Positions 11,929 through 23,472 of a DNA stretch of 64,000 bases are shown here, one piece after another (the stretch's first letter is position 1; every line of letters starts with the position of its first letter). A program made the translations under genes and the position numbers. Source of the DNA: Brachynemurus nebulosus (taxonomy: Eukaryota; Arthropoda; Insecta; Neuroptera; Myrmeleontidae); assembly GCA_035578155.1 (NCBI GenBank), contig JAPWDM010000007.1, positions 27,874,413 through 27,938,412 of the forward strand. The letters are read 5' to 3'. The notes under the pieces were generated by a model that saw only the letters and a program-made list of their open reading frames with translations, had not been told where the DNA came from and did no database searches.

Positions 11929-14900
11929 GTAAGTTCGACCATTTGATGGAGTAACCTCGTATGTATCGCAGGAAACACAAAATTGTTCGTTTGAGAAATA
12001 ATATTTTGTTTTTCATAAGATACGAGGTTATGATTGCGATTTAGGTACCATAAAACCGGCTAGACCCGGACACATTGCACCAATCTAAAAAGTAAATAAT
12101 TTCTACACTAACCTGAAACAATAAACATGTGTTCCCTACGTCATTAGAGAAAGAAAAACATCTTCCAGCTGTTTCACGGCTGGACCAATAAAATCGACGG
12201 ATTTCAACTTTTACTACAGACATGTAATTTTCGTCATAATTGTCATATGGGTTTAGTTTTGTTATGTATATGTTTAGAATTTTATCGCGCATCATTTAAT
12301 GATGTTTGAAGTTATATTCGATGTATATATATAAAAATACATGCTATATACATATTATACCCGTTTAGACTCGGACATATCAGTTTATTACATTATGGCC
12401 GCGATTCGCACCGACTGTAACTTCTACTATCCATACGTTATATTCCCGCCAAAATTACGCGGTTTATGCCTCCTTCTGGTGTCATATCGTATGTTTACTT
12501 CATAGAGAGGCATACTATGCATTGACCCCTCTCCCTTCCCTCAAAACGGTTTGAAGTCTGATTCAAAGATATCAGACGATATAAAACACTGTCCTAACGC
12601 CAACGGGAGAGGTTAGTTTGCGTGTTATTACATTATTTAAGTAAGTGTCCAGGTCAAGCTCAAGACCAATTTAGGGTGTGACCCGGACACTTATTAATTA
12701 TTATTATTATTATTTTTTTTTTTTTACTTATACACTCTTTCTAATGGTAATACTTTTATTTGTGATATCTGTGAAGGAAACATGTATAAACCTAAAATTA
12801 ACCGAAAAATTGTAAAAAAGTGCCTGGGTCTAGCCGGTTTTACGGTATGAAATATTTAGAAAACGCCATCTTTTTTTGGCTATTTAAATTTATCCTTATC
12901 AGTAAAAAAAAAAAAAATGTTACAGACATGAGATAAAAATCTTTTACGAAGCCATCTCAAGTTTTATCTTATATTTTTTTCTAAAATAGTTCATGTGAAC
13001 CCTGCAATAATATGAGTTCAACGGCCCGACCTGTACGTTCGATGTCGCTACGAGAACGGCGAAATTTGGACATGGGACAACTTCCCCGAAGTCAGTCAAA
13101 TACAGCCACCGGCTGTTGGAACAGTTATATGGGATCATATTATATTCAACGGCAGGACAATATCAATGAGGTAAACCCCCCCCCCCCCCCCAAAAAAAAA
13201 AACTCCTGTTCCCGAAAGAAAGTCTTCAGTATCACAACTCTCTCTTACAGGATATGCTAAACCATCCAATAAACGTTACCCCATGCAAAGTATGTTCGCC
13301 GAACAGCAGTGCTTCGCCAAACATGCATTGGCCCCGAACTGATAATTACCAAAGTGGAAATGGCACGATCAATAACACAATCTATGTCCAGTCTAGAATG
13401 AATTCGCAATCTTCAACAACATCTTTACAGCAACAACAATCACAACAACAATCGCAACAACAACAATTGACCCAACAACAAAATTCCACACAATTCAATC
13501 AGTCAAATAATACGCCGTCAATGAAAAAAATTCCACCGGAAGTCCCGAAACGAACGTCAAGCATTTCATCGAAATCGGTTGAGCCGAGAACGTACCGTAC
13601 AAACAGCGGTGGCCTTAGTAAATGTGCTGATAATGGAAGTCTGTCGAGCGTTCAAAGTTCGGGAAGTGATAGTAGTATATCGACTGATCGGGTCATGTGT
13701 ACCGATACGAATTCCACAGGGTAAATTTTCGGTTAAATCAATCTGAGGGTTACCATTTCGATTGTGGCCAAACTTATGCAAAAAACTGGCTGGGGGGCAA
13801 ACAGTTGTTCTGTGTTCGGTCATCAGAGAACGCCAGTTAGGAGTGACTGCCACTTTCAGCCAGATTATAACCCACTGTATGTAACGTCCATAAGTCCTAC
13901 AGGGTGGCGATCGACCTGAAAAAGTCAGGGAATTTCGAATTTCTGGAATAGTCAGGGAAAAGTCAGGGAATTTCAGTCGTAGTCAGGGATTTTTTTCAGT
14001 TTTCGCCCCGGCGAGAGCGTCGACTTTATTTAAATATTTTTCTCGGAGTAGGTCCTGGAATTTTATTTAGAGTCAGGGAATTTTGCAATTGGTTTTCAAT
14101 CGCCACCCTGATCCTAAAAGTTTGGTCACAATTCTCGCAGGTATCCTCGTTTGGTCTCATATCAGCTCTCATTCAGATTAATAAATATGTACAACAAATT
14201 TTAGGGGTTGCTCGTCACCGTTATGGAAACGGAAAGGCTTGGGCCATTCACAGTCGCCGGAAGCTGTGTCCGAAAGTAGTCTAATTGGAATCTCACACAC
14301 ATCAGCCTCAGTGTACGCCCTAGAACAACCCGAACAGCCGATGAGTACACCGATTAGTTATAAAGTTTCCGAAACAGTGCGCAAACGTCAATACAGGGTC
14401 GGATTAAATCTATTTAATAAGAAACCAGAACGGGGCATTACATATTTGATGCGTCGTGGGTTCTTAGAAAATTCACCGGAAGCCGTAGCTAGGTTCTTAA
14501 TTTCCCGCAAAGGGTTAAGTAAACAGATGATTGGTGAATATTTAGGAAATTTACAAAATCAATTCAACATGGCCGTTCTAGAGTAAGTCTTATTTTAATT
14601 AGTCTTACAGTTAGGCAAAGAAAATTAAAAAAAAAAAAAACTGTTATTTATTCTAGGTGCTTTGCACGGGAATTGGATCTTTCTGGCATGCAAGTGGATG
14701 TTGCCTTACGAAAATTCCAGGCATATTTTCGTATGCCTGGTGAGGCGCAAAAAATTGAACGGCTTATGGAAGTGTTTTCTCAACGTTACTGTCAGTGCAA
14801 CATTGATATTGTTGCCCGTCTAAGATCTCCCGATACAATTTTTGTATTAGCATTTGCAATTATCATGTTAAACACCGATTTACATACGCCAAATATAAAA

Positions 14901-16788
14901 CCAGAACGACGCATGCGCCTCGAGGATTTCATTAAAAATTTACGTGGAATTGACGATTGCCACGATATTGATCGTGATATGCTTGTGGGAATCTACGAAC
15001 GAGTCAAAGCCAACGAATTTAAACCGAGTTCCGATCATGTGACGCAAGTGATCAAAGTGCAAGCGACCATTGTCGGCAAAAAGCCGAATATGGTTCTGCC
15101 GCATCGAAGGCTTGTGTGTTACTGTCGATTGTACGAGATTCCGGATATCAATAAAAAGGAGCGGCCTGGCGTTCATCAACGGGAGGTTTTCCTGTTCAAC
15201 GATTTACTTGTGATCACAAAGATTTTGAGTAAGAAGAAAGCGTCGGTCACATACACATTCCGGCAAAGTTTCCCACTTTGTGGAATGGTGGTCACATTAT
15301 TTGAAGTTCCACGTAAGTCTGCTCACTGTTTTTTCTATGTTTAGGTCGCCAGTGCGAGTAAAATCGTTTCGTATTGACAAAATTATATATAAAAAAAAGG
15401 GGGATAGTGAATCTCCCTGCCGTACTCCTCGCATGAGATTATTTGTGGCAGTGCCCCTTCAACATTGCACGGTATTGTGGATCCCTCTATATGATTTTTC
15501 CACGTACCACTGAATATACTAGCCGAACCCTTTTGTCGGTGAAGAATCCTAACGAAAACTCAAAGTTTTTTTTTAAGATTTTATCCTAAAAATGAGTAAA
15601 ATCGTTTCGTATTGACAAATTATATATAAAAAAAAGGGTGACAGTGAATCCCCCTGCCGTACTCCTCGCATGAGATTATTTGTGGCAGTGTCCCTTCAAC
15701 ATTGCACGGTATTGTGGATCCCTCTATATGATTTTTCCACGTACCGCTGAACATACTAGCCGAAGATTAAAGATTTTATCCTAAAAATGAACACTATTGA
15801 ACTTCAAGTACAGTAGGACACCTTTGACGAAATTTTTATTACGGCTAAACTATTTTTAATATTTTTTAATTATAGATTACCCCTATGGAATTCGATTGGC
15901 ACAACGTGTTGATGACAAAGTACTTATAACATTTAATGCCCGTAACGAGCATGATAGATGTAAATTTGCCGAAGATTTACGTGAGTCCGTGTACGAAATG
16001 GACGAAATGGAGAATTTACGTATCGAAGCTGAATTGGAACGTCAAAAATCTAGTCGCGGAGGGAATCGATCCGGTGCTGAAAATCGTGATAGTGGTGTTG
16101 CAGACGTGGAAATTTGTTCATGTCCATGTGCTCAGGGTACAATTCTAGTCAAAGGTGATGAACGTGGAGGAGTTACTGCAACACAACAGACTGATGCCAG
16201 TCAACGGGACGCGCAACTCAAACGATCAGCGCTCAGTAATTCGTTACTTGATATACATGATCAATGTAAGTTGAATTTTTTGTTACGATAGTGTCAAGTT
16301 TCGGCAATTTCGCAATATAAATGAACAGTGGAAATTTTTAAAAATTTTTATATTTCCGTATTGGGTATGAACCAAAGTGATCGTAAATGGAAATAAAAAT
16401 TGTCGGCGACAATTAGTTTTCACGATATACAGGCTGGATTTATCAACTCTCACCATTTTCCAATTATTCACACTAAAAAAAATTGCCGAAATTTCATTTC
16501 TTATGCTTTGCAGTTGCCTCACACTGATGTACAACAGTTTCAACAATAGTTACAGGTGAGAAACCGCAACGACGAGGCAGTGTCGGCTCGTTAGACAGTG
16601 GAATGTCAGTGTCATTTCAACCGAGCAGCTCATCAACATTATCCCGAATGGAATACCAAGGAGGACAAAAGCCAAAGCCAATAAATCAACAATCATTCCT
16701 TGGTGGTCTGTTCCATAAACGAGAACGAAAACTGTCACGAAGCGAAGATCCACAAAAAGATCCATTTATACGTTCGACCGAAGTTTAA
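11371..16788 (+). CDS. siz: IQSEC/BRAG-family Arf-GEF (schizo-like), 3' seven coding exons
   Basis: Exons 11371-11928, 12990-13170, 13251-13720, 14205-14582, 14657-15312, 15876-16265 and 16556-16788 join with GT-AG introns of phases 2,0,2,2,1,1 into one open frame of about 955 codons. Numbered from the Met at 11387 (949 aa): IQ motif near 112-130 ([15 protein letters not shown]); low-complexity Ser/Gln-rich linker with a poly-Gln run; Sec7 domain about 457-645 with the catalytic 'glutamic finger' in RMPGEAQKI (Glu ~553) and the MLNTDLH motif (~594-600); PH domain about 660-780; and C-terminus STEV, a class I PDZ ligand. Family knowledge: IQSEC proteins bind calmodulin through IQ and exchange GDP for GTP on Arf (mainly Arf6) at the plasma membrane and synapses; the Drosophila homologue is schizo/loner. 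The first exon begins in phase 2, so at least one upstream exon is missing, either unrecognised or outside the window. A short isoform could start at 11387, but the context of that ATG is weak. Confidence 0.93.
12046..12847. mobile_element. TA-flanked MITE in IQSEC intron
   Basis: Long TIRs differing at only two positions over 28 bp: TACCATAAAACCGGCTAGAC from 12046, and its near-complement ending GGTTTTACGGTA at 12847. TA at both edges suggests Tc1/mariner. It has no transposase and fills most of the intron between the first two IQSEC exons. Confidence 0.75.
12990..13170 (+). CDS. siz: IQSEC linker exon 2
   Basis: The acceptor tag ends at 12989 and donor GTAAAC begins at 13171. The encoded Arg/Ser-rich linker ([20 protein letters not shown]) typifies the poorly conserved region between the IQ motif and Sec7. 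The phases fit both neighbours. The donor is followed by a C-run and an A-run (13174-13200) that may be length-variable. Confidence 0.85.
13251..13720 (+). CDS. siz: IQSEC linker exon 3 with poly-Gln tract
   Basis: Acceptor ctcttacag, donor GTAAAT at 13721, ending in phase 2. It encodes an Asn/Ser/Gln-rich disordered linker. A CAA-type repeat at about 13430-13485 encodes an interrupted poly-Gln run, followed by a Ser-rich segment. Confidence 0.88.
13900..14110. mobile_element. Small MITE with CAGGGTGGCGATC ends in IQSEC intron
   Basis: TIR CAGGGTGGCGAT at 13900 and ATCGCCACCCTG ending 14110, with internal repeats of AGTCAGGGAATTT. Related to the element at 33724-34103. No clean target duplication. 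Confidence 0.65.
14205..14582 (+). CDS. siz: IQSEC exon 4, start of Sec7 domain
   Basis: Acceptor attttag at 14204, donor GTAAGT at 14583. The Sec7 domain begins at [20 protein letters not shown], followed by the early Sec7 helices ([18 protein letters not shown]). The final Glu codon is split across the intron. Confidence 0.93.
14657..15312 (+). CDS. siz: IQSEC exon 5, Sec7 catalytic core and PH start
   Basis: Acceptor attctag, donor GTAAGT at 15313. It encodes both Sec7 signature motifs: RMPGEAQKI with the catalytic Glu, and [16 protein letters not shown]. The first PH-domain strands follow ([24 protein letters not shown]). The exon ends in phase 1 within the PH domain. Confidence 0.95.
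15356..15790 (-). repeat. Tandemly duplicated non-LTR reverse-transcriptase relic in IQSEC intron
   Basis: Two units offset by 238 bp. On the minus strand each encodes [16 protein letters not shown], the reverse-transcriptase motif between palm and fingers of non-LTR retrotransposons (about 15396-15436 and 15635-15675). Both lie in the intron between exons 5 and 6 and are frameshifted elsewhere. Confidence 0.8.
15876..16265 (+). CDS. siz: IQSEC exon 6, end of PH domain
   Basis: Acceptor attatag, donor GTAAGT at 16266. It opens with [20 protein letters not shown] and continues into [26 protein letters not shown], the C-terminal PH helix typical of IQSEC. A variable Cys/Ser tail follows. Phase 1 at both ends. 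Confidence 0.92.
16556..16788 (+). CDS. siz: IQSEC last coding exon with PDZ ligand
   Basis: Acceptor gttacag ends at 16555 and the TAA stop is at 16786-16788. It encodes a basic Ser-rich tail ending in STEV. Thr at -2 and Val at 0 fit a class I PDZ-binding motif, as in other IQSEC proteins. An AATAAA in the 3' flank (about 17362) is a possible polyadenylation signal. Confidence 0.9.
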
Positions 16789-19700
16789 AGAAAATTTAAT
16801 TACTAGAACAAAATGTATGTATTATAATTAATATAATTGAAATTTTTACGTGGTGAAACATTTCCCAATTCAGACTACTTTCAGGAATTATTGAAAGTTT
16901 TGTTTAGCAATAATAGTTTGTTTGTTTTTTATTTATTTATACCAAAGTTGTTGAAAAATACAACGGTTAATGTATTAAATGTACCGTCTGATCTAAAGCT
17001 TTTTGAAAGTTGATACTTTTTCTTTCACTTTTTAGATTTGGCAGTCATTTGTATTAATAATTGCAAACAAAAACTTTAAACGCGTTGTTTATGGGACTGC
17101 TGAAACGTTAAACTTGCAAAATATCATTTGTTTTTATTAAATTTATGGCAGTTGTAAGTATTAGAACAAACAAATAGAAGAAAAGTTTACAGAAAGTACC
17201 AATAATAGAAAAACCAAAAAAATTTGATTTGAATTATAATAAAAAAATAATAATGAAGAATTGTAAATATCAGTGTAATCGTTTAAAAAATAGTTTGAAT
17301 TATCTAAATCAGATGGTACCCTTAAGTCGTCACATTTATTGAATGTTTCATCAACAAAATGAATAAAAACTCTTTGACTTTTTTTGTAAATTCATTTAAA
17401 TTTTTTGAAATTTAAACGAAAATATTAATTATATATACGAAATTGTAAATATTATTTAAAAAATAAGGTTTTTCAGAATTTTCATTGTGAAATTTATTTA
17501 ATTATAGTGAAAAATTAAAAGAAAAAATTCTTTAAAGCATATATGAAAAAAAAAGCAAAGAAAAATATTAAATTCTGATCAGGGGGATGATTGTATATAG
17601 ATAAAAACCCTCCCAAATTGCCTATTTCTCGTCCAAACGTAGAAACTAATGAATAATACAAAATTTTCTATTTTTCCACAATTATTTTTGCATTAAAATT
17701 TTCCTTCAGTTCATCGGTGGGAAATTCTAAAATCCAAACATCGAATTCTTCGAACAGTCAAAAATTTCCCGATTCATTCTCGCGATGAATTGATGAAAAT
17801 TTTACAGTATTAGAGTACTTTATCCCAAGTTAATTTTTGGAAAAAAATGGCGATCGAACACGTAACTAGAAGCCTTTAAATTTGTATTTACATTTACAAA
17901 ATTGCAATGTCATAAGTTATCAAAAATTTGTAAGTGTAGATCCAGTCATTGAAATAAAAATTTATTTTTTTACTTACAGATTTTTGTTTTTAGAGATATT
18001 TTTTTTTTATTTATTGACTAATGAAAAATCATAGTTAAAGTCCGGAATTTGTTGTTCGTCTCATAAATCAACTTGTTAAGTATGAAGGATTGAAAAAATT
18101 ATAAAAAAAAAATACGACCTACTCCACGAATCATAAGCGTTTCACTTTGAAACCGTTTCAAAATTTTTCTGATTCACTACATTCTATACAGTAGAACAAA
18201 ACAAGTAGTGTTTGCGACTGCGCCAGTTATAGACTTAATCGAATTAACTTAAATATTTGTCGCTGCTAATAGTATTACAAACTTTTAACAGATAGATTTA
18301 TGGGGCCCATTGAACAAGCCGAGCTTTAACCATTTATTAATGATTGTTTTATCTGTAACCAAAAAAAAAAGAAAAATTATCCACGTCTATTTAAATCGTT
18401 AAGGAGTTTGGATTAATCCCGTTACATATTAAGGCCATAATAAACATTTATAAAAACCCTCTTAAACTGTTTGCTAAGTAAAAAAATATTTAAACCACTG
18501 GTTTTATCAATCCAAAGACATAATCTTTTTTTTTTTTAAAATCAAAACAGATTATGTTTTTAATCAAAATAAAAATTTGTACTTAACCGTTAATGTTGGA
18601 TCGATTACAATCATTTACAAATTACTGTAAGGTGCTGCCATCTGTAACGTATTTTGTTGACAGTTAAGTGCAAATTTTAACTGAATTATGTTTAAAACGT
18701 ACAGTATTTAATAGTTAAATAAATTATAATTAATAGTGAAATTAAGAGATTAAACCGTTATCGAAATAGTGAATACGCATACTGGCGTATTGGTTAAAGA
18801 TTAAATAATCTAGCATTTTTTATTTATTTTTTTATTTAAAAAGAATTTTTGAAAACCAGTGATATAATTTTAATTAAAATTTAATGTACTTAGAAATATT
18901 TAAAGCTCGAATATCGATATTAATACTTAATGAATTTTTTTCAGGTTTAAGTAATTATACAATGTTAACTATTTTCTATATATATAACTAACACTGATAA
19001 TAAAAAGACCTTTCTACATATTAGGAACCAGTTCTTTTCAAAAATTCTAAGCAACGAAAGGCCTTCGACATACTTATACTCCTATTACTAACATTTAACA
19101 CTGATTTTGATAATTTTGATAAGTACTTAGTGATATGTATTCTTTTGATAAATTTATTGGTGTTTATAAAACACTTTTTAACACCCTGTATCAGGGTTAA
19201 TTGCATTTTTCTGATTTTTTTGTACTAGGGTAGCGAATAGTTACATTGTAGAATTGCTTCGAGACATTTTGATTTTCGTGTATGTGATTATTAAATCAGA
19301 AAAAAACTGTTTCTACGTTTAGAAAATTTTTACAAAATTATACAACGATATATTTCATGATTGCGCGCGCAGACTCACCGACACGAATGTGGTACTTTGT
19401 GGTATTCCCCCACAATAATTGTTATGGGATTGTCAATGGTAATTTTGGTATTTGTTCAAGAATATTTATTATTATTTATTTTATTTATTTAGTTTTGAAT
19501 AAAATACTCGTACTAAAATTTTAATATTGAAAATGATAGCATTTCAAGAGTCAGCTCAAAAACAAATTTGAGCTTGTAGGGCTGTGAATTATTTTTAAAT
19601 ATAGATCATGTCAATGAATTTCTAAACGTGGAAACGTCCGGTAGAAAATTACAACTTTTTTTTTTTTATTTCGAACCTCAAATAAAAAATTTAAAAAATC

Positions 19701-21078
19701 ATAAAAACAGATTTAATTGTTAATAATAAAAGACTTGTTAAATACTTGAAATTTATTAATAATCTAGAAGATAGAAAACTGATTTTTTTTAAATACATTT
19801 AAATCGTGCAAATTTGTTTTTAGTTTTTTTCATTTTACACAGTTGAAGAATTAATTGAAAAACTGCGTAGTTTTATATTTAATTGATGTTATTCTGTACC
19901 TAAATTCATCATTAATTACGTAATAAGGAAACAAGAACAATGTTAATAATTTACTTTGTATTTATTATTTTCTAAAAATGAAAAAAAAAAAAATAATAAA
20001 AATATCAAATCAATTGTAATTTATGTTGTCCATGTTCATATTAATATTATACACATATAAAAATCGTCAATAAATTATTTCTCAAATTTAAATTGATAAT
20101 TTTAATTGCAGGTAAACCTTTTATTTCTCCCCTCTGCCTTATCTGTTTTACTTAACGAGAAAAGAATCGATTCATACAAACTAAACAGATATAATCCTGA
20201 TAAGTCATTTAAAATATCATCGAATAATAAAATACTTTTATCCTCATTAGAATTTAGAGCATTTATAGGTTACTAGACCCCGGGCTTTTTAGTGCACTTC
20301 ATAAATCAACTTGCCAAGGACCGTAATAATGAGGGACGAACAAGATATAGGTAAGTATTATTACTCCACTTATTCCTTAATAATTGTTTTTGATTTTTTT
20401 GAAATTCAAATCTGGGTGTGAACCTTTAATTATTACTATAAAAATAACGGAATTCCTTTTTAGAAATACGACTGATTCGATAAAAGTCTTACTGATGGTT
20501 CTAGATGCTCAGTTTTAGTAAAAATGAAAAGAACGGCATTTTTGTTTTTCTTGAATTAAACTTCATGCAAATGATTTGAATTAGGGTTATTGGTGAAACT
20601 AGAGTGATTTAAGTGCGAATTTTTGGTATATAGCAATAACACAATTCCTTTTACAAATATGATTGATGCGAAGAACTCTTTTCCAGTGGTAATTTTAGTA
20701 AAAATGAAAAGAACGGCGTCGAAAATCTAGAATTAGGATAATTTGGATAGAAACTTTTCATTTTTGCCATTAAAATAATCAAATTGCTCTGGAAATTAAG
20801 AAAAATTAATATCAGAAACCAAATATTTATATTAAATAATTTTATTGTCATAAAAAATGATTTCTATTTTTAATAAATTGACAAGAATATACACGCTGAT
20901 ATAAAAATAGTGTTGTTATTTGTTAATTGTTATTTTGTGTTATTTAACAAGTTTTATAATTTAAATAAACTTTCAAAAATCAATGCATTTGTACTTTTTT
21001 CATATAAAAATATAAAATAAAAAATAAAAAATGTCAGCATTTTGTGATTCTGATTGATGAAAATTCAATTATAACTAT
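16789..21078. other. IQSEC 3' flank and convergent intergenic region
   Basis: Very AT-rich. It holds the likely 3' UTR ends of IQSEC (+) and CPT2 (-). Apart from simple repeats and short partial duplications (CATAAATCAACTTG at about 18062 and 20310; AAAATGAAAAGAACGGC at about 20522 and 20702), I see no gene. Confidence 0.6.
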
Positions 21079-21208
21079 CTATGGTTTCGTTAAAATATCA
21101 CGAATTTCCTCGTACGATTTTCGTAAGGCACTTATATAATCAGCACCATTAGCACCGTCCCGGTAACTAGTCACCAGCACGCCCAAATGATTTTCGTGGA
21201 TATAGTAT
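21079..21208 (-). CDS. CPT2: CPT2 exon 7 (terminal)
   Basis: Acceptor tttttgcag, stop TAG at 21081-21079. It encodes the last 42 residues ([18 protein letters not shown] and a C-terminal helix), matching the family's usual ending. Confidence 0.93.
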
Positions 21209-23410
21209 CTGCAAAAAAATTTCATAGACACACTCGCGTCCCGACATATTCCCCAAAAAATCCTTACCCAATTCCATAGCCATCGTGAACAGTTGGTCCA
21301 AATCCACCGGCAAATATGGTCGGCGATGACAGTGTACTCGTCGAAATGATATTATGATTGATTGCCGCATATTCTGGATCGCCAAATATTGACGGTGTGG
21401 GCCGTCCAATTTTCGCCGCCGTATATTTTAACGCGAACAAATGACGATCGAATCCTTGACCCATGGCCGCTTCTTTGGTCAATTTTGAATGTGTTTCGGA
21501 ACAATCTTGAATTTTACCACGTAATTCGTTGTTGTTTGTTACTTTTTTGACATATAGCGTGTCGCAGTATTCCTGAAAATGTATTTTTAAAAAAATATAT
21601 TTAAGTACCGTGTTAATTTTTTGAAAATTTTTATACCTTTGTGGCCATCGTGCATGGGCGAATTGTTTCGGTACGTCCGTGTTTGAATGCTGCCGTGCTA
21701 CACGATTCGTATGATGCAACGAATTTTCCGGCTAATTTAAACTGAGCAGCCTGAAAAAGAATGGTACTAATAGAGAACCTTGCGGAACACCACTTGACAT
21801 GGAAATGCAATTCGACTAAATATATTCAGGTATCGAGAATTTTCCCTAATTGGAAAAATTAAATTATGTTGTTATTCATAGTTTATAGTTTAAAGACGGT
21901 TGTATTTGAATTTATCATGAGCTGAATTAAATGTTAAAATTGGTTAGATTACAAAACAATTAAGTATATGGTCATCTAACATATGTATAAAGGAAATGTA
22001 TGAAAATCGAATGCAAAGATAAAAAATGATGCGATTCATTCTATTTTACAGCATCTAAAAATACTTTTTTAACAAAATGGCGCCGTGATTTTACTAAACC
22101 AGGTTGTGGAAGGTAAATTAATACACATCTCAGCAAATTTAAATTTTTCGTCTATTAGATGACAAATGCACAAGAATCGAAAATATTTCGAATATGACTA
22201 GACGGTTACAGTTCAAATCATGGTTCCAAATTAACATGTACATGTACATATGTATAACACAGACAGTGTTAGGTATAAAAACGTACTCTCACCACAGATA
22301 ACCTATATTTTGAAAGAAATTTTCAGAGATATAATTTTATTTGAGAATTTGATTTAAGATACATAATTTTATTTGATTTTTGAGTTCTGTAGGAAGCTAA
22401 TTGTGTCTTTTTTGCAAATATATATATATAATAAATTTATTGTCAGATATTTAAAAAAAAATTTATAATAGTTTTAATTTCACAAAATAAATTAAATTGT
22501 ATACTTTTATGTAATCTTTATAAATTTAATCGAATAATTAAATATTCATTTTTAGGGCTCCGAAATTTTACACTTACTTGAAAACCTAATTGCATTACTG
22601 CATCCGGACTCACGGAATTCTTCTTACAAATATTTTTACCTAGTCCATCCAACTCGAGAATATTAACATCCAACGATGCACAAGTTTCATCGTATTTTTG
22701 CATAGCCGTTCTAATAATATCTTTCACTTGATTGTCTAAATTAATTTCTTTGAAAATAAACAATCAAAATTTTAGTGTTATATTGTCCAGTCAATATCAA
22801 ACTGTACACCAAATACCTAAAAATTGTACATCATCCATTGTTACTTTTGGATCCGGTTTCGTTTCCGGATGAACTTGTGGTTTCCGCGTGGAATCTTTCC
22901 AGATATCGTTAATATATCGTAACACAGCGACACCGTCACCCCAAGAATGTTCAAAATTCACGCCACTTCTTGCATCCTTGGTGATAATCAACGAAAATGA
23001 CTTATCGAACCATCTAAAATATTTAAAAAGTCGATCTTCTAGATTATATTCTGAAATCTATAAAGGGTTTATATGCAATTACGTCGTGGAAAAGTATCTT
23101 TAAAGAGATATGTTTTCGACAAAAACGCGTTTAAAGTTTTGAGTGTAATATGGGAATATTTTTGATATTTAGGCCCGATCCACACTAAGTTGCCGATATC
23201 GATACGTTCCCGCTCCACTCTCGCTCTGATATAATCTTGTTTTGTTCACATTACAGTGCTGATACCGTGCTGGTATCTATTCGTTCTCTATTTACACTAT
23301 GGTGCCGCTATCGCTCCACTCTCGCTCCGATAAAAATCTTTTTTCCATATTTTAAACACTATTGTATTAGGATAACATCATATCAGAATACATATCTACA
23401 TATCAATTAG

Positions 23411-23472
<62 letters not shown>

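Noticed and set aside
13892..14118. 8-bp target duplication for the MITE at 13900
   Set aside because: Flanks AAGTCCTA and ATCCTAAA share only TCCTA, out of register.
14940..15179. Minus-strand frame inside the Sec7 exon
   Set aside because: Shadow of the IQSEC coding frame.
20328..20351. Possible first coding exon: ATGAGGGACGAACAAGATAT before a GTAAGTAT donor
   Set aside because: No downstream plus-strand exon was found, and the preceding CATAAATCAACTTG word also occurs near 18062, so it may be repeat-derived.
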